Source of the DNA: PALSA-612 sp963776735
Lineage (GTDB): Bacteria > Actinomycetota > Thermoleophilia > Gaiellales > Gaiellaceae
Direction of reading: 5' to 3'
DNA: 64,000 nt
NCBI GenBank assembly: GCA_963776735.1
Contig: CAVZNV010000017.1
Coordinates: forward strand, 1 to 64,000
The notes beneath the pieces were generated by a model, which saw nothing but the letters and a program-made list of their open reading frames with translations, made no database searches and was not told where the DNA came from. Made by a program: the position numbers and the translations under genes. Numbering within the stretch: the stretch's first letter is position 1; every line of letters starts with the position of its first letter. Shown here piece after piece: positions 48,895 to 57,611 of the stretch.

Positions 48895-49737
48895 ATGCCC
48901 TACGCGCGGCTCGCAGACGAGACACGGATCTACTACGAGCTGACGGGGCCCGAGGACGGGCCGGTCGTGATCCAGTTCGGCGGGGGGCTGTTCGGGCGGC
49001 ACAACTTCGGCGCGGTCAACGACGGCTTCCGGGAGGCGGGCTTTCGGCTGCTCGCGTTCGACGCACGCGGCTATGGCGCGTCCGACCACCCGCACGAGGA
49101 GTTCACGATCGAGGGCTGGGCGCACGACGGAGCGGCGCTGCTCGACGCGGTCGGGCTCGACCGCGTGCTCGTCCACGGCACGTCGATGGGCGGGATGATC
49201 GCGATCGCGTTCACGGCGCTCTACCCGGAGCGGACGATCGCCGCCTGCGCCGACGTCGCCTTCGCGAAGCCGGACGTCTACCGCCGGACGCTCTTCCGCG
49301 TGTGGCGGCGGATGGCCGAGACGATGCCGTGGGACGACTTCTCCGACCACGTGACGACGCAGGCGGTCGGCGCGAGGTTCCTCGAGAGCGAGGAGGGCAA
49401 GGACACGTTCCAGCTCGTTCGGACGGTGATCGGCTGGAACGACCCGTACACCGTGCGCCAGGCCAACCTCGCCATGGAGAACATGGACCTGACCGAGCTC
49501 GTGCCGAAGATCGACCGGCCCCTGCTGATGACGAACGGGACATACGACATCCTCTGCCCGCCCGAGCTGGCGCCGTCCGGGCTCGGCGCCCGGCAGATGG
49601 CGGAGATGAACCCGAAGATCACGACACACGAGTTCCCGGACATCGGCCACGCCGACCTGCTCGAGTGCCCGGCGGACGCCGTGCGCATCGTGACCGCGTT
49701 CTTCCGCCAGGCGCTCGGCGACGAGAGCTTGATCTGA
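48895..49737 (+). CDS. Alpha/beta hydrolase
   Basis: This 280-residue protein starts at ATG 48895. The nucleophile elbow is VHGTSMGGMIA (Ser), the oxyanion region VIQFGGGLFGRHNF, and the catalytic Asp and His lie in NGTYDILCPPEL and FPDIGHADLLE. The general plan is that of haloperoxidase and enol-lactone-hydrolase-type enzymes; the substrate is unknown. It follows the FmdB-type gene by 15 bases on the same strand and may share its transcript. Confidence 0.85.
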   Translation: MPYARLADETRIYYELTGPEDGPVVIQFGGGLFGRHNFGAVNDGFREAGFRLLAFDARGYGASDHPHEEFTIEGWAHDGAALLDAVGLDRVLVHGTSMGGMIAIAFTALYPERTIAACADVAFAKPDVYRRTLFRVWRRMAETMPWDDFSDHVTTQAVGARFLESEEGKDTFQLVRTVIGWNDPYTVRQANLAMENMDLTELVPKIDRPLLMTNGTYDILCPPELAPSGLGARQMAEMNPKITTHEFPDIGHADLLECPADAVRIVTAFFRQALGDESLI

Positions 49738-49873
49738 AACTCCACGCCTGAGCGCATGGGCTCGGGATCGAGCGGACGACGTTTGTTTCGTGGCCGACGC
49801 GAGGTCATCTTGATGCGGAGCGCACTGATCCTCGACATGAACCCGATAGCACCACCTTCACGCATTCAATCGT

Positions 49874-51091
49874 CTAGCCGATTCGGACTCGGAACGGCTT
49901 GACGACCCGCGTTCCGCGATACGCCTCGCCGACCGAGCCGGTGAGGAGCTTGCCCTTCGACGTCGCCGGGAGGGCCCAGGTGCAGGTGACCTTCCCTGCG
50001 GTCGAGACCGAGTGCAGGAGCGGCCGCAGCGGAGAGCGCCCGATCCTCGCAGCGCAGACGGCGGTGCCCCTGGCCGGCTTCCCCGTGGACGCGTCACGCA
50101 CGACCACGGAGACCGTCTCGTGCTTCCCGGCCGCCGCTCTCCCGATCATCGGCTTCGACGCGGTCAGCTTCGGGCGGCTCGGCGGCGGCGCGGGCGGAGG
50201 GGACGGGGGAGGCGGAGCCGCAGGAGGAGGCGGTGGTGGTGGCGGAGGAAGCGGCGGCGGCGAAGGAGGCGGCGGGGATGGCGGTGGAGGCGGCGGAGGT
50301 GAACCGCCGGCGGTGACCGTGAGCGGAAGCGACGAGGTGTTGTTCGCCGGATACCGGTCCCTGATGCTGCTCTGGAGCATTGCGTCGACCGTGTAGGTCC
50401 CGGCGGTCTTTCCACCCACGATGAAGTCGATGGTGCGCGGGGGCGAACCGATCTCCAGCAGCCCGATGTCGCACTCGTGCTCGTACTCGTCGAGAGGGTG
50501 CTCGATGGTCGTGCACTGACCCCACTGGTCGTGGATAGGCCCGATGGCGAGGCCGTCGGGGATATGGAAGAAGAGCGTTCCCGAGGTCAGGAGCGGCGGC
50601 CCGAGGTTGTCCGCGGTGTACGAGAAGGTCGCACCGGAGTCGCCTCCCGCCGGAATCGACGAAGGCGAGACGGTCGCGGACGTGAACTCCGTATCCGTCC
50701 AGGTCTGGTCGTAGATGTGTGCACGATCCGACGAGACGTTCTTGCCGTCCGACGGGTCGAAGAAGTACACCCCGATGTCCTCGTCGTTGGTCGGCGTAAA
50801 GGTGTACGTGGCGGTGCCGGAGCTGTCCGTGTTCACCCAGGCGCTCTCCGTGGACTCGTCCGTCCCGTAGATCTCGAAACGGACCGGCACGTTCGCCACG
50901 CTCGGCTCGTCGCCGTTCGTGATCGTCGCGGTGAAGGTGACGCTGTCGCCCTCCCACGCGGACTCGACCGAAGGCGAGATCGAGATCGTGTCGTCCGCCG
51001 TCGCTCGTCCCGACGCACCGGTCACACCGAATACGGCGCCGGCTGCCAGGATCGCCAGCGCCAGTCCGATCGTATTCCGTCCTTTTCTCAC
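49874..51091 (-). CDS. Secreted Ig-like protein with long proline-rich hinge
   Basis: This 405-residue protein has a signal peptide (TIGLALAILAAGAVFGVTGA). The segment SVESAWEGDSVTFTATITNG and the following 100 residues look like an Ig-like/Big_1-type domain (VPVRFEIYGTDES). A second beta-rich domain spans about 135-262. Residues 264-307 are almost all Pro and Ser, an extended hinge, and the C-terminal 95 residues contain two cysteines. Probably a wall-spanning surface protein. The antisense of the hinge is Gly-rich. Confidence 0.7.
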   Translation of the reverse strand: MRKGRNTIGLALAILAAGAVFGVTGASGRATADDTISISPSVESAWEGDSVTFTATITNGDEPSVANVPVRFEIYGTDESTESAWVNTDSSGTATYTFTPTNDEDIGVYFFDPSDGKNVSSDRAHIYDQTWTDTEFTSATVSPSSIPAGGDSGATFSYTADNLGPPLLTSGTLFFHIPDGLAIGPIHDQWGQCTTIEHPLDEYEHECDIGLLEIGSPPRTIDFIVGGKTAGTYTVDAMLQSSIRDRYPANNTSSLPLTVTAGGSPPPPPPPSPPPPSPPPLPPPPPPPPPAAPPPPSPPPAPPPSRPKLTASKPMIGRAAAGKHETVSVVVRDASTGKPARGTAVCAARIGRSPLRPLLHSVSTAGKVTCTWALPATSKGKLLTGSVGEAYRGTRVVKPFRVRIG

Positions 51092-51114
51092 CGGGCCAGG
51101 GTAGCTTGAGGATA

Positions 51115-52344
51115 ATGGGACAGTTGACCCGCCGACGAGTCGGGATCGTCCTCGGAACGGCGGCGCTGCTGCTCCTGGCGGCGCTGCTCGCGCTCGAGCT
51201 GAGCAGCTCGTCGTCCCACGATCCGTGGGCGCAGACCGAGAGCAAGCGCCCCGTTCACGTCGTCGACACGCAGCACACGTACACGTTCGCCCAGGCGGTG
51301 GCGCACGGCGTCGTGCCGTCCCTTCAGTCGGAGCTGCTGGAGTCGGGACTTCCTCTCTGCGGGACGAAGGGCCCGACGAGCGCGAAGGCTCGCGCAGCCC
51401 TGAAGAAGGTGGTTGCCCGCAACGACGGCGACACGTGCATGGCGGACCCGCGCATGGCGACGTACGGGGTTGGAGGGCTCGAGGACCTGTACGCGCTCAA
51501 CTCGCGGCCTGCCGGGTCGGGTCTGGTGCGCTACGTCGACTCGGCAGGCTGGTCGGTGACCTACCCGCGATCGTTCCACGGCGCCGCGTACCTGATCGAC
51601 CCGGGCTTTCACGGCAGCACCGAGGGCGCGTCGTTCGCGAACTTCTCTCCGGTGACGACGCCGTTCGACACCGGCGGCGATCCCGGTGCCGGCACGCGCG
51701 TGCCTCCGGACGGAGTGCTCTTCCAGGTAACCGCGTCGCTGGGCGGCTTCGGTCCCGTCGAGCCGGCCGCGCGCGACTCGCGCCTGCCGCTCTCGCTCAA
51801 CCGCTCGATCGACGTGGACGCGACGTCGCCCCAGACGGGCTCGGTCGACTTCCAGGCCCTGGGCGGGCAGTACGAAGCCATATTCGTCACCGGCGCGAAG
51901 GCGAGCTGGCACGACCTGGCAGCCCTGCGCCGGATGGTCTCCTCGCTGGCGTTCCGGCCGCTCGGCAGGGGAGCACAGGTAGGACAGTACGTCGTCCTCG
52001 GCCGCACGTCGGCGTATCCGACCGGCTCGGCGACGCACCTGAATCCGCAGTCGTCCTCGAGCGTTCGCTCACCCTTCGAGCTGATCCACGACCGATCAGG
52101 GTTCCACGCGATCGTCGTGCTCCCGGGCCTACACGTGGGCGGGAAGCCGTGCATGGTCCGATTCGACGCGGCGAAGGATCAGCTCGTCTGCGCGGCAGGC
52201 GCGCGCTGGGACGACCAGGGCCGGCTGGTCGCACTGCCTCGCTACACGAGCCCGCCCGATCTGAAGCACTTCGGGACACTCGTCTCGTTCGACGGCCACG
52301 TGCTCGTCGACGAGAGCGAACTGGAGCCGACTCCGCCGCAGTAG
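51115..52344 (+). CDS. Membrane-anchored hypothetical protein
   Basis: This 409-residue protein starts at ATG 51115 after a ttgagga ribosome site; its start lies 23 bases from the divergent gene. One N-terminal helix (VGIVLGTAALLLLAALLALE) is followed by a large extracytoplasmic part. GWSVTYPRSFHGAAYLIDPG resembles the 'fsYP..w' start of PsbP-like domains. No enzymatic motif is seen. Confidence 0.65.
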   Translation: MGQLTRRRVGIVLGTAALLLLAALLALELSSSSSHDPWAQTESKRPVHVVDTQHTYTFAQAVAHGVVPSLQSELLESGLPLCGTKGPTSAKARAALKKVVARNDGDTCMADPRMATYGVGGLEDLYALNSRPAGSGLVRYVDSAGWSVTYPRSFHGAAYLIDPGFHGSTEGASFANFSPVTTPFDTGGDPGAGTRVPPDGVLFQVTASLGGFGPVEPAARDSRLPLSLNRSIDVDATSPQTGSVDFQALGGQYEAIFVTGAKASWHDLAALRRMVSSLAFRPLGRGAQVGQYVVLGRTSAYPTGSATHLNPQSSSSVRSPFELIHDRSGFHAIVVLPGLHVGGKPCMVRFDAAKDQLVCAAGARWDDQGRLVALPRYTSPPDLKHFGTLVSFDGHVLVDESELEPTPPQ

Positions 52345-52346
52345 CG

Positions 52347-52766
52347 CTATTTCAGGTCGAACCCCTCGTCCCAGAACATCGACCAGCCGTCTCGCGGCGG
52401 AAGCGGGCGCGAGTCGGGCTCGCTTCCGTCGAGCCACCAGAACTCGACCTCGGCGGAAGCTCTCGCGAGGTGCAGATACGCGTGAACCAAGATGTCGTCC
52501 TCTACTTCGAGATGTCCCGGCAGCGGCGCCGTTCGCAGCTCTCCGATCCCGGACAGGAACGTGTGCGGCCACGTCGCGGGTGTTCGAGCAGGGTCGAGCC
52601 TGACGGTGAAGCAGCCCTGGCCGCAGGTGCACTCGGCCACGACGACCGGATCGCCGAGCGCGTCCCGTATCACGTCCGCGTGTTTGCGGTTCGCGTCGAC
52701 GAGCAGGTCGAGCGCAGCCCGCTCGCCGGCCGTCCGCTTGCGGAACTCGACGGGCACGATCGGCAT
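52347..52766 (-). CDS. Hypothetical protein at the end of the hyu operon
   Basis: This 139-residue protein is modelled from ATG 52766, which is 4 bases after the deacetylase stop. VAECTCGQGCFTVRLDP has three cysteines in a C-x-C-x3-C pattern. GHLEVEDDILVHAYLHL and WSMFWDEGFDLK look conserved-protein-like. The convergent plus-strand gene ends 2 bases away. Role in the pathway unknown. Confidence 0.55.
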   Translation of the reverse strand: MPIVPVEFRKRTAGERAALDLLVDANRKHADVIRDALGDPVVVAECTCGQGCFTVRLDPARTPATWPHTFLSGIGELRTAPLPGHLEVEDDILVHAYLHLARASAEVEFWWLDGSEPDSRPLPPRDGWSMFWDEGFDLK

Positions 52767-52770
52767 CGAC

Positions 52771-53658
52771 CTAGCCCGGCGGCGGGTGATGCTCGTGCCA
52801 GTGCCGGGCGATCTCGGCGCGCGTCGTGACCCAGACGTCGTCGTGCTCACGCACGTAGGCGAGGAACCCGTCGAGCGCCTTCGCGCGGCCCGGGCGGCCG
52901 ACGATCCGGCAATGGAGGCCGACCGACATCATCCGGCCGCCCTCGTCGCGCAGCGTGTCGAAGGCGTCGACGAGGTATTCGTAGAACTGGTCGCCGGTCA
53001 CGAAGCCGTTCACGAGCAGGAACTTGAAGTCGTTGTTGTCGAGCGTGTACGGGATCACGAGGTGGTGCCGGCCGGCGACCTCGACCCAGTAGGGCAGGTC
53101 GTCGGCATAGGAGTCCGAGTCGTACAGGAAGCCGCCCGCCTCGACGACGAGCCGACGCGTGTTGTCGGAGATCCGGCCCGTGTACCAGCCGACCGGCCGC
53201 TGTCCGGTCGCCCGCTCGATCGCACCGATCGCGTGCCGGATGTGCGCGCGCTCCTCGTCCTCGGGCATCTCCATGTAGTCGATCCAGCGCCAGCCGTGGC
53301 TCGCCACCTCCCAGCCCGATGCCACCATCGCGCGCGCCGCGTCAGGGTTGCGCTCCAGCGCCTGGCCGACGGCGTAGACGGTCATCGGCAGCCCGTGCTT
53401 GTCGAAGATCCGGTGCACGCGCCAGAAGCCGGCACGGCTCCCGTACTCGAACATCGACTCGGTGTTCAGGTTTCGCCTGCCGACCGTGGGCGGCGCGCCG
53501 ACCACCTCGTGCAGGAACGCCTCCGACGCCGGATCGCCCTCGAGCGGCGTATTCTCGCCGCCTTCCTCGTAGTTGAGGACGAAGTTCAGCGCGAGCCGCG
53601 CGCCGTCCGGCCACTGCGGGTCGGGCGGCTGCGCGCCGTAGCCGACGAAATCTCTCAT
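52771..53658 (-). CDS. PuuE-like polysaccharide-deacetylase-fold amidohydrolase
   Basis: This 295-residue protein's start overlaps the CoA-transferase stop by 4 bases. It carries LNFVLNYEEGGENTPLEGDP, NTESMFEYGSRAGFWRVHRI and VASHGWRWIDYMEMPEDEER, which are diagnostic of PuuE, the cofactor-independent allantoinase-type branch of NodB deacetylases, rather than of peptidoglycan deacetylases. PuuE opens the hydantoin ring of allantoin. Next to HyuA/HyuB it probably acts on a cyclic ureide or lactam intermediate. Confidence 0.82.
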   Translation of the reverse strand: MRDFVGYGAQPPDPQWPDGARLALNFVLNYEEGGENTPLEGDPASEAFLHEVVGAPPTVGRRNLNTESMFEYGSRAGFWRVHRIFDKHGLPMTVYAVGQALERNPDAARAMVASGWEVASHGWRWIDYMEMPEDEERAHIRHAIGAIERATGQRPVGWYTGRISDNTRRLVVEAGGFLYDSDSYADDLPYWVEVAGRHHLVIPYTLDNNDFKFLLVNGFVTGDQFYEYLVDAFDTLRDEGGRMMSVGLHCRIVGRPGRAKALDGFLAYVREHDDVWVTTRAEIARHWHEHHPPPG

Positions 53659-54869
53659 GCCGTCACCTCCGCTGTTCCGAAGACACCAGCCTCCTCGAGC
53701 TCCGCGATCCGCTCCCGCGAATAGCCGCACAGCTCCGCGAGCACCTCCTCCGTGTGCTCGCCGCGGAACGGCCCACGCGCCGGGTCGCGCTCGCCGTCGG
53801 AGACCCTCAGCGCCGTGCGGATCGTCCGCACCGTGCCGAGCGTAGGGTGCTCGTGCTCGACGACGTCCCCGCGCGCGCGCGTCTGCGGCTCCTCGAGTGC
53901 CTCCGTCACCGTGTTGACCTTCGCCGCCGGGATGCCTGCCGGGACGAGTAGCTCGAGCCATTCGGCGACCGTCCGGCGAGCGAAGAGCTCGTCCAGGATC
54001 GGCACCAGCTCGTCGCGGTTCTCGTCCCGGTCGGCCATGGTCGCGAAGCGCCGATCCGCCGCCAACTCGGGCTGGTCCGCGACCTCGCAGAGCTTCTCCC
54101 AGAACTTCTGCTTCGCGCCGCCGATCACGATCCAGCCGTCCGAGGCCGCGAAGTTCTGGAACGGCACGATCGACGGGTGCGCCGAGTTGCGGCGCCGAGG
54201 CGGCACGTACCCCTTGGTCGCCGCGAACGTGCCGACGTACATCAGCTCCTGCAGCGCCGTCTCGAACAGCGAGACGTCGCAGTCGCAGCCGACACCGTCG
54301 CGCCGCGCACGCCAGAGCCCGGCCAGGAGCGCGATCGCCGACGCGTAGCCGCCGGAGAGGTCGACGAGCGAGAGCCCGCTCTTCGTCGGCGGCCCGTCGG
54401 GGTCACCCGTGAGCATCTGCCAGCCGGCGAGCCCCTGCATCATGTAGTCGTAGCCGCCCTCCGCGGCCCGCGGCCCGGTCATGCCGAAGCCTGAGAGCGA
54501 GCAGCAGACGATCCGCGAGTTCACGCCCTTCAGCTGCCCGTAGGTCAGGCCGAGCCGCTCCGGCTGGTCGCCGCGCAGGTTCGAGTAGACCGCGTCGGAA
54601 GCGCGTACGAGGTCCTCGAAGACCGGCCGCGCGTCCGGGTGACGCAGGTCGAGCGAGACCGACTTCTTGTTGCGGTTGAACGTCTCGAAGAACAGCGAGT
54701 CCTCGCCCTGCTGGAACGGGGGCACGTAGCGGCACACGTCGCCGCCCGACGCCGGATCCTCGATCTTGATCACCTCCGCGCCGAGGTCGGCGAGCTGCAG
54801 CGTCCCCCACGGACCGGCGCCGAACTGCTCGACCGCGATCACCCGAATGTCCGCAAGCGGCAGCGTCAT
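53655..54869 (-). CDS. Class III CoA-transferase (CaiB/BaiF family)
   Basis: This 404-residue protein starts at ATG 54869. It has EQFGAGPWGTLQLADLGAEV, the segment NRNKKSVSLDLRHPDARPVF, and the catalytic-Asp region SLVDLSGGYASAIALLAGLW, typical of formyl-CoA-transferase-like enzymes. It moves CoA from one acid to another, here probably activating the acid released by HyuA/B. It is the third-last gene of the minus-strand operon and has its own palindromic operator immediately upstream. Confidence 0.88.
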   Translation of the reverse strand: MTLPLADIRVIAVEQFGAGPWGTLQLADLGAEVIKIEDPASGGDVCRYVPPFQQGEDSLFFETFNRNKKSVSLDLRHPDARPVFEDLVRASDAVYSNLRGDQPERLGLTYGQLKGVNSRIVCCSLSGFGMTGPRAAEGGYDYMMQGLAGWQMLTGDPDGPPTKSGLSLVDLSGGYASAIALLAGLWRARRDGVGCDCDVSLFETALQELMYVGTFAATKGYVPPRRRNSAHPSIVPFQNFAASDGWIVIGGAKQKFWEKLCEVADQPELAADRRFATMADRDENRDELVPILDELFARRTVAEWLELLVPAGIPAAKVNTVTEALEEPQTRARGDVVEHEHPTLGTVRTIRTALRVSDGERDPARGPFRGEHTEEVLAELCGYSRERIAELEEAGVFGTAEVTA

Positions 54870-54872
54870 GAC

Positions 54873-54893
54873 CTTGCAACACTGTGTTGCAAG
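54873..54893. promoter_or_regulatory. Perfect palindrome upstream of the CoA-transferase gene
   Basis: cttgcaaca-ctg-tgttgcaag is a perfect 9-bp dyad 4 bases upstream of ATG 54869 and 34 bases beyond the stop of the GntR gene. It fits a binding site for that FCD-type GntR regulator, giving separate control of the distal part of the operon. Confidence 0.6.
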
Positions 54894-54927
54894 GAAGGAC
54901 AGGTGCCGGACGGACGGGTTGTTCGGC

Positions 54928-55701
54928 TCATGCCTCCTCGGCGGCGCGGAGCGCGTACCGCCACGTGCGCTCGTAGTGCGGGCGCAGGAACTCCAGGTGC
55001 AATCGCATCTCGCGCTCGGCCCGCTTCGCGTCGCGGGCGCCGATAGCGGAGACGATCTTCTGGTGCTGCTCGTTGATCCCGCGGTGGAAGCGCGCACCAA
55101 GCGACGAGCGCGCGAGCTGGGTCTGGAGGATCGTGAACAGCGGCTGGGCGGCCATCATCAGGAAAGCGTTGCCGGTTGCGGCGATCACCGACGTGTGGAA
55201 GTCGGCGTTGTACTCGAACTGCTCAGTCGGCCCGAGGTCGCCCGGATCAGGCGGGATCGCCGCGTGCAGGTGCCCGAGCGTCTCGTCGGTCCGCCGCAGC
55301 GCCGCCAGCCGCGCCGCCGGAACCTCCAGCGCCTCGCGCGCCTCCAGCAGCTCGTCGAGCGTCACGTGCTCGGCTGCGGCGAGCAGATTGAGCGCCGAGT
55401 TGAGGAACTCGGAGATGTGGTCGACGCTCGGCATCGTCACGTATGTGCCGCCGCCCGCGCCCTTGGCCGTGCGGACGAGGCTCTGCGCCGTCAGGAGCCG
55501 CAGTGCCTCGCGAACGGTCGCGCGGCTGACACCGAACTCGCGGGCCAGCACCGTCTCGTTCGGCAGCCGCTCGCCGCGAACGAGCTGCCCCGAGACGATC
55601 AGGTCGCGCAACTGGTCGGCCACCTGCTCGTACGCCTTGCGGACGCGCCGGACCGCCATCGCGTCCGACGCGCGCTCCACAGGACGTAACGGCGAGGTCA
55701 C
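54928..55701 (-). CDS. GntR-family regulator, FCD type
   Basis: This protein has up to 257 residues. GTG 55701 overlaps the HyuB stop by 4 bases; ATG 55659, nearer the domain start, is an alternative. A winged helix (LRDLIVSGQLVRGERLPNET, then VLAREFGVSRATVREALRLL) is followed by an FCD ligand-binding domain with LLEAREALEVPAARLAALRR, ADFHTSVIAATGNAFLMMAA and INEQHQKIVSAIGARDAKRA. FCD regulators usually sense an organic acid of the pathway they control. Confidence 0.88.
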   Translation of the reverse strand: MTSPLRPVERASDAMAVRRVRKAYEQVADQLRDLIVSGQLVRGERLPNETVLAREFGVSRATVREALRLLTAQSLVRTAKGAGGGTYVTMPSVDHISEFLNSALNLLAAAEHVTLDELLEAREALEVPAARLAALRRTDETLGHLHAAIPPDPGDLGPTEQFEYNADFHTSVIAATGNAFLMMAAQPLFTILQTQLARSSLGARFHRGINEQHQKIVSAIGARDAKRAEREMRLHLEFLRPHYERTWRYALRAAEEA

Positions 55702-57611
55702 GCCGGCTCGATCCCGAACTCGGCGTTGCCCGCGATCGAAACTGGCGCGTTGTACGGCACAAGCCGGTCGCGGAAGTACTCCGTCAGCGAGCTGACCTCG
55801 CGTCCGGCCCGGAGCTCGGCTCGCTTCGCCTCCGTGGCCGCCGCGTCGATCTCGAGCGTCCGCTCGTCGGCGAACACGACCCCGTACGCGTCGCGGGCGA
55901 GCTCGATGGTCGTGAAGTCGTCGAGCACGTCCTCGCGCACCTGCTCGGGCGCCCGCTCGAGCGGGTCGCCGTAGCCGGCCGCGTTCGGCTCGCGGAACTC
56001 GATGAACTCGCCGGCCGCGAACGGGATGCCCGTGACCTTCGCGGGCAGCAGCTCCTCCTGGGCCGTGTCCGGGTTCTTGCGGCACGACGCGACGAGGCCG
56101 TCCCAGCCGCCGAACACGCCCTTCGGGGGATCGGTCTGCCGGTCGCCCTCGCATGAGTAGGTGCCGTCGACGAGGAAGCGGTTGCGACGGATGATCCCGA
56201 TCCCGCCGCGCCACTTGCCCGGCGCCGCCGGCTCCGGCCGCAGCTCGTAGTGGTCGCAGCGCATCGGAAAGCGCTGGTCGAGCTCCTCGATCGGGTTGTT
56301 GCGCGTGTTCGCCATCAGGTTGTCGACGGAGTCCATCGCGTCTTTCCCGTGACGGCCGCCGTACGAACCCTCGTTCACCTCCAGGTAGAGCCAGTACTCG
56401 CCGGCCGCGTCGTCGAAGCCGGCATAGGCGCAGAAATGGATCCCGGCCGAGTTGCCCGCGGTGGTCTTGTCCGGCAGCGCATCCGAGAGCGCGAGGATGA
56501 CGTTGTCGACAACGCGCTGCGTCTGGCAGAAGCGCGAGAAGCAGGCGCGCGGGAACGTCGGATTGAAGATCGTCCCCTTGGGCGCGATCACCTTCACGGG
56601 CCGGAAGACGCCGTCGTTCTGCGGCACGTGCTCGGGGAAGGTCGTCTCGTCGAGCAGGATCGTGCGGATCGCGTAGTAGCACGAGACGAGTAGCGAGCCC
56701 TCGAACGGCACGTTGTAGCCGGTCGGCACCTCAGGGTGCGATCCGGTCAGGTCGATCGTCACCTCGTCGCCCTCGACCACGACTCTCGTCTCGACACGGA
56801 GCCGCGTGCCGCGGTTGCGCGCGTCGTCGTCGAGCCAGCCGACGATCGGGCCGTACGTGCCGTCCGGGATCTTCGCGATCTCGGCGCGGAGCATCCGCTC
56901 GGAGTAGTCCATCCAGTCGTACGCGGCGCTCATCACGACCTCGATGCCGTACCGGTGGACGAGCCGCAGGAAGCGGTCGCGGCCGAGCTGGCAGGCGGCG
57001 AGCATGGCGTTCATGTCGCCGCGGTTCATCGTCTCGGTGCGGACGTTGTCGAAGATCATCCGGTCGACGTCCACGTTCAGCTCGCCGCGGCGGTACCAGC
57101 GCAGGCCGTTGTAGAGCTTGGCCTCGGCGTAGACGTCGAACGCGTCGGCGTTGATGCCGGGGAACGAGCCGCCGACGTCGAGCACGTGCGCGGTGACCGC
57201 CGCCCAGCCGAGCAGCTCGCCGTCCGCGAAGATCGGCACCGCCACGGCCACGTCCGGCGAGTGCGAAGCGCCGAGGTACGGGTGGTTGTGGACGATGACG
57301 TCGCCTTCCTCGACGTCGTCGCCGAGCCGGTGCAGGAAGCCGCGGATGTACCAGGGCAGCGAGCCGATGTGCATCGGCGTCGAGTCGGACTCGCACAGCT
57401 CGCGGCCCTCGGCGTCGAAGATGCCGGCGCCGAGGTCTTCGGACTCGCGGATGATCGAGCTGTACGACATGCGGAAGAGGACGCCCGCCATCTCCTTGGC
57501 GATGGCGTGGAAGGCGCCGCCGAGGACGCGGAGGGTGATCGGGTCGACCTCGACCCGATCGCGCGTCGGCGGCCCTGGCGGGCGGCCGACCTCGTAGTCG
57601 ACGACGCTCAT
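55698..57611 (-). CDS. hyuB: HyuB-type hydantoinase/oxoprolinase subunit
   Basis: This 637-residue protein's start overlaps the HyuA stop by 4 bases. Family motifs are RMSYSSIIRESEDLGAGIFD, VIVHNHPYLGASHSPDVAVA and DLTGSHPEVPTGYN, with TAGNSAGIHFCAY nearer the C-terminus. With HyuA it forms the ATP-dependent ring-opening enzyme of hydantoins, 5-oxoproline or N-methylhydantoin. The length is usual for HyuB. Confidence 0.9.
   Translation of the reverse strand: MSVVDYEVGRPPGPPTRDRVEVDPITLRVLGGAFHAIAKEMAGVLFRMSYSSIIRESEDLGAGIFDAEGRELCESDSTPMHIGSLPWYIRGFLHRLGDDVEEGDVIVHNHPYLGASHSPDVAVAVPIFADGELLGWAAVTAHVLDVGGSFPGINADAFDVYAEAKLYNGLRWYRRGELNVDVDRMIFDNVRTETMNRGDMNAMLAACQLGRDRFLRLVHRYGIEVVMSAAYDWMDYSERMLRAEIAKIPDGTYGPIVGWLDDDARNRGTRLRVETRVVVEGDEVTIDLTGSHPEVPTGYNVPFEGSLLVSCYYAIRTILLDETTFPEHVPQNDGVFRPVKVIAPKGTIFNPTFPRACFSRFCQTQRVVDNVILALSDALPDKTTAGNSAGIHFCAYAGFDDAAGEYWLYLEVNEGSYGGRHGKDAMDSVDNLMANTRNNPIEELDQRFPMRCDHYELRPEPAAPGKWRGGIGIIRRNRFLVDGTYSCEGDRQTDPPKGVFGGWDGLVASCRKNPDTAQEELLPAKVTGIPFAAGEFIEFREPNAAGYGDPLERAPEQVREDVLDDFTTIELARDAYGVVFADERTLEIDAAATEAKRAELRAGREVSSLTEYFRDRLVPYNAPVSIAGNAEFGIEPA

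Noticed and set aside
50164..50302. Gly-rich plus-strand frame near 50.2 kb
   Set aside because: It is the antisense of the proline-rich hinge of the secreted protein at 49874.
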